From Saccharopolyspora aridisoli (GTDB taxonomy: Bacteria > Actinomycetota > Actinomycetes > Mycobacteriales > Pseudonocardiaceae), in the NCBI RefSeq assembly GCF_004348445.1, contig NZ_SMKV01000011.1, forward strand, positions 62,001 to 126,000: a stretch of DNA of 64,000 nt, in the 5' to 3' direction. This document shows, one piece after another, positions 28,439 through 38,190 of this stretch; position 1 is the stretch's first letter, and each line of letters begins with the position of its first letter. The notes below the pieces were generated by a model, which worked only from the letters and a program-made list of their open reading frames with translations, did not search any database and was not told the DNA's origin. The translations under genes were made by a program, and so were the position numbers.

Positions 28439-30391
28439 TCAACGACGGCGCTTGGTGCGGAGGTAGTCGCCGACCACCGCCGCACCGAGCCCGTCGGCAT
28501 CCGGGGCCAGGACCCGGCCTCCGCCGCGCTTGGCGACGACGTCGACGAACGCGGCGAGGCTGGGGTCCTCCCCCAGCATGAACACGCTCAGGGTGGTGCC
28601 CAACCGCTGCAAAGCGTCCACTTCGGACAACGTGACGCTCAGCGTGTGCGGGCTCGGCGGGTACTGGAACACCGCTTCACCATCGGGTTCCAGGTGCGCG
28701 GTGGGTTCGCCGTCGGTGATCACCAGCACCACCGGCTGCGCGCCCGGATGCCTGCGCAGGTGCCGACCGGCCAGCAGCAGCGCGTGGTGCAGGTTCGTGC
28801 CCTGCTCCCACACCCCTTCCAACGCCGCGAGCTCGCCGACGTCCACGGTGGACGCGTAGCGGCCGAAGGTGACCAGCTGCAGGGCGTCCGAGCGGAACCG
28901 CGTCGCGACCAGGTGGTGCAGCGCCAGGGCGGTGCGCTTCATCGGCACCCACCGGCCGTCCTGCACCATCGACCACGAGGTGTCCACGCACAGCACCACC
29001 GCCGATCGGGAACGCTGCTCGGTCTCGGAGACCTCCAGATCGGAGATGTCGAGCATCGGGGAGTTCTCGCCCTCGGCCGCGCGACGCAGCACCGCGTTGC
29101 GGACCGTGCGGACCGCGTCCCAGGGCTCCGCGTCACCGTAGGTCCGCGGCCGTGTCGTGCCGGTCAGCTCGCCGGCAGCGCCTGCGCGGTCGGTGTCGCG
29201 CTCTCCCCTGCGGGTTCGCAGCTGCGAGACGACCGCCTGCAGGGCGTTCTCGCCGAGCCTGCGCATCGCGCGCGGGCTCAACCGCAGGCTGCCGTCCGGC
29301 GCGCGCTGCAGCAGCCCCTGATCGCGCAGCTGACGTTCGATGTCGGACAGGCGCTGTGCGTCGACCACGGCCTGCGGGCCGAGCTGGCGTTGGAGTGCCT
29401 CCAGGTCGATGTCCTCCAGGCTCGCGCCCGGGTAGGACTGGCCCAGCTGCTCGGCCAGTCGATCCATCTCGCCCAGTTCGGCCATCGCCGCGGTGGCCTC
29501 GGCCATGCCCATCGGCTGATCACCGCGGAAGCGGGCCCGGCCGTTCCAGTCCTCGCCGGGGCGCAGCCCCTGCAACTGGCGGTCGAGCTGCTGCAGGGCC
29601 TGCGCGATGCGGGGATCACCGAAAGCCTGCTGGGACAACGCCATCAGCTCGTCGCGCTGCTGCTCGCTCATCGAGTTGAGCATCCGCTGCGCGGCCGCCG
29701 ACCGTGCCGCCAGGGCGTCGATCAGCTCGTCGACGTCGCGCGGGTTCTCCGGGAAGAACTCGCCGTGCCTGCCCATGAACTCGTCGAACGTCGACTGGAT
29801 GTCCTCTTCACCGCGGGCGTGCGCGGCGAGCAGGTTCGACAGGTCGTCGAGCATCTCGCGCACCCGCTCGACGTCGTCCGGCGAAACCTGCTGCATGGCC
29901 TCCTTCATGCCTTCGAAGCGCTGTTCGAGGACTTCGGTGCCCAGCATCTGCCGGATCTCTTCGAAGGCCTCGCGGGCTTCGGGGGAACGCCAGTCGTACT
30001 CGGACAGCTCGTTGACCTGACCAGCCACGTCCGGCGGCAGGGCGCTCAACTGTAGTTCGCGGAACCGGGCGTCTTCGCTCGTATCGGCCGACAACGCCAG
30101 TCGCTCCTGCTCCAGGGCGCGGTCCAGCATCCTTCGGACCTCGGAGATCGTGCCGTCCAGCCGATGCCTGCGCTGCATCTCGCTGCGGCGCTGCCACAAC
30201 CGGCGGGTCAGCTCGTCGAGGCCCGCTGAATCCCGGGTGCCGGTGCGCAGCAGCTCCTCCAGCGCCGAGCGCGGCGAGGCTCCCTCCATCACGTCCCGGC
30301 CGATCTGGTCGAGCGCCTCGCGCAGGTCGACCGGTGGCTGCAGCGGGTCCGGCCCGCCGTGCCACGCCGAGTACCGGTAGCGGGGACTCAT
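28439..30391 (-). CDS. VWA-domain protein, partner of MoxR ATPase
   Basis: 650-residue cytoplasmic protein. A long, helical N-terminal part (1-440) rich in charged residues precedes a von Willebrand factor A domain (about 455-640) with the metal-ion site DTSWSM (DxSxS) in AVVLCVDTSWSMVQDGRW, the Thr in QGTNLHHALLLA and the Asp in VLVITDGEPTAH. It resembles magnesium-chelatase ChlD-type and CoxE/BatA-like proteins; such proteins bind an AAA+ MoxR partner for assembly of complexes. The ATG overlaps the stop of the upstream MoxR gene (TGATG). Target of the pair unknown; cobalt or magnesium insertion is not supported by neighbours. Confidence 0.9.
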   Translation of the reverse strand: MSPRYRYSAWHGGPDPLQPPVDLREALDQIGRDVMEGASPRSALEELLRTGTRDSAGLDELTRRLWQRRSEMQRRHRLDGTISEVRRMLDRALEQERLALSADTSEDARFRELQLSALPPDVAGQVNELSEYDWRSPEAREAFEEIRQMLGTEVLEQRFEGMKEAMQQVSPDDVERVREMLDDLSNLLAAHARGEEDIQSTFDEFMGRHGEFFPENPRDVDELIDALAARSAAAQRMLNSMSEQQRDELMALSQQAFGDPRIAQALQQLDRQLQGLRPGEDWNGRARFRGDQPMGMAEATAAMAELGEMDRLAEQLGQSYPGASLEDIDLEALQRQLGPQAVVDAQRLSDIERQLRDQGLLQRAPDGSLRLSPRAMRRLGENALQAVVSQLRTRRGERDTDRAGAAGELTGTTRPRTYGDAEPWDAVRTVRNAVLRRAAEGENSPMLDISDLEVSETEQRSRSAVVLCVDTSWSMVQDGRWVPMKRTALALHHLVATRFRSDALQLVTFGRYASTVDVGELAALEGVWEQGTNLHHALLLAGRHLRRHPGAQPVVLVITDGEPTAHLEPDGEAVFQYPPSPHTLSVTLSEVDALQRLGTTLSVFMLGEDPSLAAFVDVVAKRGGGRVLAPDADGLGAAVVGDYLRTKRRR

Positions 30392-31791
30392 CAGCTGTAC
30401 ACCGAGCGGTCGTCGTCGGAATCCTTGCCCAGCCGCTTGGCCAGGTACAGCGATTCCAGGGCCAGCTCCACCGCGCTGGCGATGCGACCGGGCGGGTCCT
30501 CAGCGCGCACACCTGCGCGTTCGGCGACCTGGTGCAGCACCGGGAGTTCCGGCAGCGCGGTGAGCACGTCCTTGCCCGCGATCTGCTCGCCGGTGGCCAC
30601 CGGGTGCCCGTCCACCACGGCGTCGGCCAGCGACTGCAGGTCCAGGCCGGCGAACAGGCCCCGCGCGGTGTCGGCGACGGACCGGCGCAGCAGATAGCCG
30701 AGCAGCTCCTCCTCGCGACCCTCTTCACCTGCCTCGAACTCGATCTTGCCGCGCAGCACGGCGGGCACCGCGGCGAGGTCGACCGGTCGCGCCACGGCCG
30801 GTTCCTCCCCGGTCAGCGCCGACCGGTGCAGGGCAGCGGCGGCGATGGTCTCGGCGGCGGCGATGGCGAACCGGGCGGACACGCCCGAGCGCTGGTCCAC
30901 GGCGCTGGATTCGCGCAGGTGGTCCACGAAGCGGGCCAGCACCTCCAGCAAGTGATCACCGACCTCCGCGGGCAAGTCCGCTTCCTGGCGCATCAACGAC
31001 ACCTCGTCGTCGATCTCCACCGGGTAGTGCGTGCGGATCTCGGCACCGAAGCGGTCCTTGAGCGGCGTGATGATGCGCCCGCGGTTGGTGTAGTCCTCTG
31101 GGTTCGCGGTGGCGACCAGCAGCACGTCCAGCGGCAGCCGCAGGCTGTAGCCGCGGATCTGGATGTCGCGCTCCTCCATCACGTTCAGCAGCGCGACCTG
31201 GATCCGCTCCGCCAGGTCCGGGAGCTCGTTGATCGTCACGATGCCCCGGTGCGCACGCGGGACGAGTCCATAGTGGATGGTCTCGGGGTCCCCCAGCGAA
31301 CGCCCCTCGGCGACCTTGACCGGGTCGACGTCGCCGACCAGGTCACCAACCGACGTGTCCGGAGTGGCCAGCTTCTCGACGTAGCGATCAACGCGGTGCC
31401 GCCACGTCACCGGCAGTTCGTCGCCCAGTTCAGCGGCGCGGCGCAACGACGCGGGCGTGATCGGCTGCAGCGGGTGCTCGCCCAGTTCGGAACCCTCGAT
31501 GACCGGGGTCCATTCGTCCAGCAACGCGTGCAGACCGCGCAGCAGCCGGGTCTTGCCCTGGCCGCGCTCACCGAGCAGCACCACGTCGTGCCCTGCGATC
31601 AGGGCGCGTTCCAGCTGCGGCAGGACCGTCCGGTCGAAACCGACGATGCCGGGCCAAAGGGCCTGCCCGGAGCGCAGCGAGGTCAGCAGGTTCGCGCGCA
31701 TCTCCGCCTTGATGCTGCGAGGTTCGTGGCCGCTGTCCCGCAGCTCCCCCGCCGTGCGGGGCAGCCCTGAAGGTGGGGTCGGATTCGTCAC
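30391..31791 (-). CDS. MoxR/ChlI-like AAA+ ATPase
   Basis: 466-residue AAA+ protein of the MoxR/magnesium chelatase clade. Walker A GERGQGKT (about 74-81), Walker B GIVTINELPDL, sensor 1 VLLVATANPEDYTN, followed by ITPLKDRFGAEIRTHYPVEIDDEVSLM; the TIHYGLVPRAHRG hairpin insert is typical of the ChlI branch. Works with the downstream VWA protein as a metal- or complex-remodelling machine. GTG start at 31791; TAGCGT 7 nt upstream and no ribosome-binding site. The two genes form a tight operon. Confidence 0.92.
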   Translation of the reverse strand: MTNPTPPSGLPRTAGELRDSGHEPRSIKAEMRANLLTSLRSGQALWPGIVGFDRTVLPQLERALIAGHDVVLLGERGQGKTRLLRGLHALLDEWTPVIEGSELGEHPLQPITPASLRRAAELGDELPVTWRHRVDRYVEKLATPDTSVGDLVGDVDPVKVAEGRSLGDPETIHYGLVPRAHRGIVTINELPDLAERIQVALLNVMEERDIQIRGYSLRLPLDVLLVATANPEDYTNRGRIITPLKDRFGAEIRTHYPVEIDDEVSLMRQEADLPAEVGDHLLEVLARFVDHLRESSAVDQRSGVSARFAIAAAETIAAAALHRSALTGEEPAVARPVDLAAVPAVLRGKIEFEAGEEGREEELLGYLLRRSVADTARGLFAGLDLQSLADAVVDGHPVATGEQIAGKDVLTALPELPVLHQVAERAGVRAEDPPGRIASAVELALESLYLAKRLGKDSDDDRSVYS

Positions 31792-31798
31792 GCCTACG

Positions 31799-31804
31799 AC
31801 GCTA
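31799..31804 (-). promoter_or_regulatory. -10 box TAGCGT, leaderless MoxR gene
   Basis: TAGCGT ends 7 nt before the GTG at 31791. Confidence 0.5.
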
Positions 31805-31913
31805 CTCCGCGGGAAACGTGAACGCCGCCACTGCGCCCAGGATTCCGAATGCTGGATCGGAGGAGTAGAAAACTCCAGGTAACGTCATGTCGCACAACGC
31901 GGTAGGAGGCCCG

Positions 31914-33152
31914 GTGGTTCTGGAAATCGAGGTGGATCCCGGCGAGGTCGGCTTCGACGCGGCCCGGTTGCAGCGAATCGATCAGCACTTCGAGGAGTAC
32001 GTCACGACGGGCAAGCTGCCCGGCTGGCTGGCGCTCGTCGCGCGCCGGGGCAAGATCGCGCACCTGTCCACGCACGGCATGCGGGACGTCGAAAGCGGCA
32101 AACCGGTTGAGACGGACACGCTCTTCCGCATCTACTCGATGACCAAGCCGATCACCTCGGTCGCGGCCATGATGCTCTACGAAGAAGGCGCCTTCGAGCT
32201 CACCGACCCGGTCAGCGACTTCATCCCGTCGTTCGCCGATCTGAGCGTCTACACCGGAGGACCGGCGCGCGATCCGCAGACCCGGCCGGCCATCGAGCCG
32301 ATGCGGATCTGGCACCTGCTCACCCACACCGCCGGGCTCACCTACGCGTTCAACCACCTGCACCCGCTCGACGAGCTGCACCGCCGAGCCGGATTCGAGT
32401 TCGGCATGGCATCCGACCTGGACCTGGCGGCGTGCTGCGACGCCTGGGCCGAGATCCCGCTGCTGTTCGACCCGGGCACCCGCTGGAACTACTCGGTGGC
32501 CACGGACGTGCTGGGCCGGGTCGTGGAGGTCGCCTCCGGTCAGGCCCTCGACGAGTTCTTCCGAACCCGCATCCTGGATCCGCTCGGCATGACCGACACC
32601 GGCTTCCAGGTCGCCGCCTCCGACGCCGACCGACTCGCCTCGCTGTACGCGGCGGACCCGCAGGGCAAGGCGCGGCTGCACCCCAAGCACGAGCAGTTGT
32701 ACGACACCGCGTTCGAACCACCCAAGGCCCCCTCCGGCGGCGGCGGGCTGTTCTCCTCCGCCCGGGACTACCACCGATTCACACAGATGCTGCTTCGTCG
32801 CGGGGAGCTGGACGGCGTGCGGCTGCTCGGTGCACGCACGGTCGACTTCATGACCCGCAACCACCTGCCCGGCGGCGCCGACCTCGAGTCGCTGGCCATG
32901 GGCGCGTTCTCCGAGGTCGCCAACGCGGGCAAGGGATTCGGCCTGGGGTTCTCGGTCGTCGACGACCCGCTCGCGGCCAAGGTGCTCAGCTCGAAGGGGG
33001 AGTTCGCCTGGGGAGGCTTGGCCAGCACGGCCTTCTGGGTCGACCCCGCCGAAGACCTCACGGTCCTGTTCCTGACCCAGCTGATGCCTTCCAGCACCCA
33101 CCCGATCAAGCCCTACCTCCACCAGCTCGTCTACCAAGCGCTGGTGGACTGA
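31914..33152 (+). CDS. Serine hydrolase, beta-lactamase (class C/esterase EstB) family
   Basis: 412 residues. The SxxK active-site motif is SMTK in FRIYSMTKPITSVAAMMLYEEGAF; the YxN-like motif is YSV in RWNYSVATDVLGRVVE; the KTG-equivalent region is FAWGGLASTAFWVDPAEDLTVLFLTQLMPS. Order and spacing fit class C beta-lactamase-like esterases rather than true beta-lactamases. No signal peptide, so cytoplasmic. I place the start at GTG 31914, four nt after AGGAGG; the ATG at 31887 (27 nt upstream) lies one base after a TAACGT -10-like box and would be at or before the transcription start. It has its own terminator at 33158. Confidence 0.87.
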   Translation: MVLEIEVDPGEVGFDAARLQRIDQHFEEYVTTGKLPGWLALVARRGKIAHLSTHGMRDVESGKPVETDTLFRIYSMTKPITSVAAMMLYEEGAFELTDPVSDFIPSFADLSVYTGGPARDPQTRPAIEPMRIWHLLTHTAGLTYAFNHLHPLDELHRRAGFEFGMASDLDLAACCDAWAEIPLLFDPGTRWNYSVATDVLGRVVEVASGQALDEFFRTRILDPLGMTDTGFQVAASDADRLASLYAADPQGKARLHPKHEQLYDTAFEPPKAPSGGGGLFSSARDYHRFTQMLLRRGELDGVRLLGARTVDFMTRNHLPGGADLESLAMGAFSEVANAGKGFGLGFSVVDDPLAAKVLSSKGEFAWGGLASTAFWVDPAEDLTVLFLTQLMPSSTHPIKPYLHQLVYQALVD

Positions 33153-33157
33153 GCCCC

Positions 33158-33184
33158 GGGAGGAAACCGGCGAAGCCGGTTCCT
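33158..33184 (+). terminator. Hairpin terminator after serine hydrolase
   Basis: GGGAGGAAACCGGC pairs with GCCGGTTCCTCC across a GAA-centred loop, a few nt past the stop at 33152. Confidence 0.65.
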
Positions 33185-33205
33185 CCGCGCCCCACCTGAG
33201 CTGCC

Positions 33206-33346
33206 GGCACCGCCGCACGTTCTCAGGGCCTCTGGCGACACAGCCGTAGCGACGTGTGCCCGTTCCATGCTCGAGTCCCTGCTTCGGAGTCGGACGGCGT
33301 CTGAGGTCCCGCCACCCGCACCGCCAAGCAAGCCAGCCACTGAGCG
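33206..33346 (-). repeat. Dispersed 3'-end element, long copy B
   Basis: Abuts the stop codon of the SCO1664-family gene. Plus-strand CACCG cores at 33208 and 33320 (112 bp apart), GTTCTCAGGGCC after the first, CAGCCGTAGCG in the middle, and GCGTCTGAGG then CACCCGCACCGCC near the end. The best-preserved long copy. Confidence 0.75.
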
Positions 33347-34147
33347 CTAGAAGGCAGGCCAGGGAATCGCGGGCCAGTCTCCGGACGGTTCCGGGAAGAC
33401 TCCGGCGTCGAGCAGCCTGTCGATGCGGGTGCTGACCGCCTGAACTTCCTTGATGGTGAGGTGCTCGGACAATCGTTCGGCGAGGTCCCCCTCCATGAGA
33501 GCGCGGACCTCGCCGAGCCGCTCGAGCTCCGCTCCTGGAACGGCCTCGCCGATCCAGCCCCACAGCACGGTGCGCAGCTTGTCGTCGGTGTTGAGGCTGA
33601 TGCCGTGGTCGACGCCGAGCACGCGGCCGTCGGGGGCGCGCAGGATGTGCCCGCCCTTGCGATCGGCGTTGTTGATGACGATGTCGAGCACCGCCAGCTG
33701 CCGCAGCTGCTCGTGGTCGGCGTGGGCGAGCACCACCGGATCACCGTCGGGGTCCTGCGCCCGCAGCACCTGCCGCCAACCCTCACGCACCTCGCTGGGG
33801 TGCGTGATGTCGACCAGCTGCTCGTCCTCGTCGGCGACCTCGTCGATCCACAGCTGGACCATGCCGGGCCCGAATGGCCCGTTGCGCAGCAGCGTCGGTG
33901 GGATCAGGTCCCAGCCGGCGGCCTCCGACAGCAGGTAGGCCGACACCTCGCGGCCGGCCAGCGTGCCGTCCGGGAAGTCCCACAGCGGGCGCTCGCCGCG
34001 CACCGGCTTGTAGACGCACTCACCGGAGACGCCGTCGAGCTCGACCGAGCAGAACAGCGTCGCGTTGGACGCCTCCACGAGGCGGCCTTGGATCTCCAGG
34101 TGCCCGTGCCGCAGCAGCTCGCAGTTCGCGGGCTCCTCGACGGCCAC
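33347..34147 (-). CDS. SCO1664 family protein (kinase-like fold)
   Basis: 266 residues, a family conserved across actinobacteria beside a DUF3090 gene. It shows features of the PI3/4-kinase-like or HipA-like fold: CSVELDGVSGECVYKPVRGERPLWDF (nucleotide-binding Lys in VYKP), AAYLLSEAAGWDLIPPT, VLDIVINNADRKGGHIL (a D..N catalytic-loop-like motif) and VLGVDHGISLN (DHG, DFG-like). So it may be an active small kinase; no substrate is known. GTG 34147, five nt after the DUF3090 stop, has GAGG upstream; an in-frame longer start is not preceded by one. The 3'-end element copy B follows its stop. Confidence 0.85.
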   Translation of the reverse strand: MAVEEPANCELLRHGHLEIQGRLVEASNATLFCSVELDGVSGECVYKPVRGERPLWDFPDGTLAGREVSAYLLSEAAGWDLIPPTLLRNGPFGPGMVQLWIDEVADEDEQLVDITHPSEVREGWRQVLRAQDPDGDPVVLAHADHEQLRQLAVLDIVINNADRKGGHILRAPDGRVLGVDHGISLNTDDKLRTVLWGWIGEAVPGAELERLGEVRALMEGDLAERLSEHLTIKEVQAVSTRIDRLLDAGVFPEPSGDWPAIPWPAF

Positions 34148-34152
34148 GTGCC

Positions 34153-34719
34153 TCAGACCTCTTCCGAGCGGCGGTAGCCGTTCTGTCGGGGGCAGATGTG
34201 CCCGGCCGGATCGAGCGGTTCGCTGCACAGCGGGCAGGGCTTGCGGCCGGCGTTGAGGACCCGTTCGGCGCGTTCGGCGAAGGCCCGGGCGTGCACCGGG
34301 CTGAGGAACACCCGGAGCGCGTCGGGCCCCTCCTCGGTGTCGTCGAGCACCACGGACTCGTCGATCTCCTCTTCGGTGACCGCGAGCAGCTCGACGACGA
34401 CGGCCTCGGACTCGGCGTCCCAGCCCAGCCCCATCGTGCCGACGCGGAACTCCTCGTCGACCGGCACCGCGAGCGGTTCGGTGTCGACGAGGTCCTCGGG
34501 CGTGTGACCGGGCAGGTCAGCGTCGAACCGGCGCTGCACCTCGTCGAGGAGCGCGCCGATTCGCTCGGCGAGAACCGAGACCTGTTGCTTTTCCAATTGC
34601 ACGCTCACCGTGCGGACGTCCTCGGACGCCTGCAGGTAGAAGGTGCGCTCACCGGGTTCCCCGACCGTTCCGGCGACGAATCGGTCGGGTTGGCGGAAGA
34701 CGTGGATGACACGAGCCAT
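34153..34719 (-). CDS. DUF3090 family protein
   Basis: 188 residues, a conserved actinobacterial family of unknown function (mycobacterial counterpart near mshC). Begins MARVIHVFRQPDRFVAGTVGEPGERTFYLQASEDVRTVSVQLEKQQVSVLAERI and ends with a CPLCSEPLDPAGHICPR zinc-ribbon-like motif (C-x2-C...H-x-C). GGAGGGG ribosome-binding site 3 nt before the ATG. Operonic with the SCO1664-family gene, a pair that is conserved widely; together they may act as a kinase plus a zinc-ribbon cofactor, which is speculation. Confidence 0.92.
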   Translation of the reverse strand: MARVIHVFRQPDRFVAGTVGEPGERTFYLQASEDVRTVSVQLEKQQVSVLAERIGALLDEVQRRFDADLPGHTPEDLVDTEPLAVPVDEEFRVGTMGLGWDAESEAVVVELLAVTEEEIDESVVLDDTEEGPDALRVFLSPVHARAFAERAERVLNAGRKPCPLCSEPLDPAGHICPRQNGYRRSEEV

Positions 34720-34939
34720 GACCCCTCCGACATTAGGCCACCGAGTGCTCGTCCTGCGCGGCTGGCCCCCGTTTTGTACATCACCTTTCCGCACAACGCG
34801 TTGACCTGCGACGAACAGTTCCGTCGAAACGACGTTCCCGCCGTGTTCGCTGTAGGTGAACTGCGGCGCGGCGCACTGACTGCCGATACGCTCGCGGCAA
34901 GATCAGGGGTGTTCGAACGGAATCGGATGGAGCACGCCG

Positions 34940-35872
34940 ATGAGCATGCGCGAACTGACCCGGCCGCCGAGGTTGCAGCGGGGCGACACGGTGGCGCTGG
35001 TCGCCCCGGCCGGACCGGTGCCCGAAGAGCTGCTGGAGGCAGGGCTCGCCCAGCTGCGCGCCTGGGAGCTCGACGTCCGCGTCGGCAAGCACGTCCTGGA
35101 CCGCCACCCCCGACTGGACTACCTGGCGGGCACAGACGCCGACCGGGCAGCCGACCTGCAGGAGGCGTGGTGCGACCCGCAGGTCTCAGCGGTGTTCTGC
35201 GCCCGCGGCGGCTACGGCTGCCTGCGCGTGATCGACCACATGGACTTCGCCGAGCTGGCAAAGGCGGGCCCGAAGATCCTGGTCGGCTCCAGCGACGTCA
35301 CCGCGCTGCACGAGGTCTTCGCCGCCGAGCTCGGGCTGGTCACCATCTTCGCCCCGATGGTGGCGACCAAGGCGTTCGCCCACGACGAGAAGGCGCGCGG
35401 CCACCTGCGACGCACCCTGTTCGAGCCGCAGGGCGTGACCATACTGACCGGTCGCAGCGCGCACACCATGGTGCCCGGGCGTGCGCTGGGCGTGACCTAC
35501 GGCGGCAACCTGAGCCTGCTCGCGGGTTCGCTGGGAGCGGGCGTGGCGGCGCGGCCTCCGGAACGCGGCATCGCACTGCTGGAGGACGTCACCGAGGAGC
35601 CCTACCGCCTGGACCGATTCCTGATCCAGCTCGTCCGGGCCGGTTTCTTCCAGGGTGCCACCGGGATCGCACTGGGCTCGTGGACCGACTGCGGCCCGAT
35701 GGGCAAGGTGTACGCGATGCTGGAGAACCTGCTCGGCGGCCTCGGAGTACCGATCCTCTGGGAGCTGGGCTTCGGCCACTGCGAAGCCCAGCGCACGGTC
35801 CCCCTCGGCGTCGCGGCGGAACTCGACGCCGACGCCCAACGCCTCTCCATCCTCCAGCCGGCGCTGCGCTGA
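34940..35872 (+). CDS. LD-carboxypeptidase (peptidase S66)
   Basis: 310 residues. Hydrolyses the L,D bond of murein tetrapeptides in the cytoplasm. Motifs: GDTVALVAPAGPV, AVFCARGGYGCLRVID, catalytic Ser in VGSSDVTALHEV (S118), catalytic Glu in GIALLEDVTEEPYRLDR, catalytic His in LGFGHCEAQRTVPLG. No signal peptide, so cytoplasmic as for LdcA, which acts in peptidoglycan recycling. Preceded by GGAG about 9 nt before the ATG. The peptide transporter 0.7 kb away may supply or share its substrates. Confidence 0.93.
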   Translation: MSMRELTRPPRLQRGDTVALVAPAGPVPEELLEAGLAQLRAWELDVRVGKHVLDRHPRLDYLAGTDADRAADLQEAWCDPQVSAVFCARGGYGCLRVIDHMDFAELAKAGPKILVGSSDVTALHEVFAAELGLVTIFAPMVATKAFAHDEKARGHLRRTLFEPQGVTILTGRSAHTMVPGRALGVTYGGNLSLLAGSLGAGVAARPPERGIALLEDVTEEPYRLDRFLIQLVRAGFFQGATGIALGSWTDCGPMGKVYAMLENLLGGLGVPILWELGFGHCEAQRTVPLGVAAELDADAQRLSILQPALR

Positions 35873-35896
35873 GCACGGTTCCGGCACCGCGCTTGA

Positions 35897-35902
35897 TAGC
35901 TT
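35897..35902 (+). promoter_or_regulatory. -10 box TAGCTT, leaderless uridine-kinase-like gene
   Basis: TAGCTT ends 6 nt before the GTG at 35909; no Shine-Dalgarno sequence. Confidence 0.45.
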
Positions 35903-35908
35903 CGGGAT

Positions 35909-36538
35909 GTGCGTGCCCGGCCGATCTCCCCACAAGCCCTGGTGGACGAGGTGGTGGAGCGCGTTGATGCCATCGCGGAACGGTGGGCCCGGGTGGCCGT
36001 CGACGGTGCTCCAGCCGCGGGCACCGGTGATCTCGCCGATCGCCTGGTCTCCCCGCTGAGGGAACGCGGCCGCGAAGCGGTCCGGGTGCGTGCGACGGAC
36101 TACCTGCGTCCGGCCTCGGTGCGCCTGGAGCACGGCCACCACGACCCGGATTCCTACTACCTGTCCTGGTTCGACACCACGGGTCTGGCCCGCGAGGTCC
36201 TCACACCGCTGGCCGCGGACGGCACCGGGCAGGTGCTGCCCGCGCTGTGGGACCCGGAGGCCGACCGCTCCCCTCGCCTGAACCGCGTGGCGCTGCCGGA
36301 GCGGGGTGTGGCCATCGTGGACGGACCACTGCTGCAGGGCGTCGGACTCGTCTTCGACCTCGTGGTGCACCTGTGGCTCTCCGACGGCGCGCTGCACCGC
36401 AGCACACCGGAGGACCAGCGCTGGACGCTGCCCGCGTTCGAGCGCTACGCCGAGGAGGTCGACCCGACCGCGCTGGCCGACCTCGTGGTCCGCGTCGACC
36501 ACCCCGACCGGCCAGCGGTCATCGACAGCTTCGACTAG
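35909..36538 (+). CDS. Uridine kinase-like protein with altered P-loop
   Basis: 209 residues resembling the uridine/cytidine kinase-like proteins of actinobacteria. The N-terminal strand-loop VAVDGAPAAGTGDLADRL aligns with VAVDGVDGAGKTTLADEL, but the P-loop Lys is absent. The rest keeps YLRPASVRLEHGHHDPDSYY (substrate-loop-like), AIVDGPLLQGVGLVFDLVVHLWL and RWTLPAFERYAEEVDP. Possible pseudoenzyme or nucleotide-binding scaffold. GTG at 35909, TAGCTT 6 nt upstream. Confidence 0.78.
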   Translation: MRARPISPQALVDEVVERVDAIAERWARVAVDGAPAAGTGDLADRLVSPLRERGREAVRVRATDYLRPASVRLEHGHHDPDSYYLSWFDTTGLAREVLTPLAADGTGQVLPALWDPEADRSPRLNRVALPERGVAIVDGPLLQGVGLVFDLVVHLWLSDGALHRSTPEDQRWTLPAFERYAEEVDPTALADLVVRVDHPDRPAVIDSFD

Positions 36539-36539
36539 G

Positions 36540-36609
36540 AGCGGCGGTAGCCGCTGGTCCGAGTGCGTGACCCACCACGCACCGCCAAGCAGCACGACCA
36601 CGGGAACTC
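36540..36609 (-). repeat. Dispersed 3'-end element, short copy C
   Basis: Fills the space between the uridine-kinase-like stop and the ABC ATPase stop. Contains a small AGCGGC/GCCGCT hairpin (36540-36555) and the core GCACCGCCAAGCAG followed by CACGACCACGGGAACTC directly at the ATPase stop. Confidence 0.65.
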
Positions 36610-38186
<1,577 letters not shown>

Positions 38187-38190
<4 letters not shown>

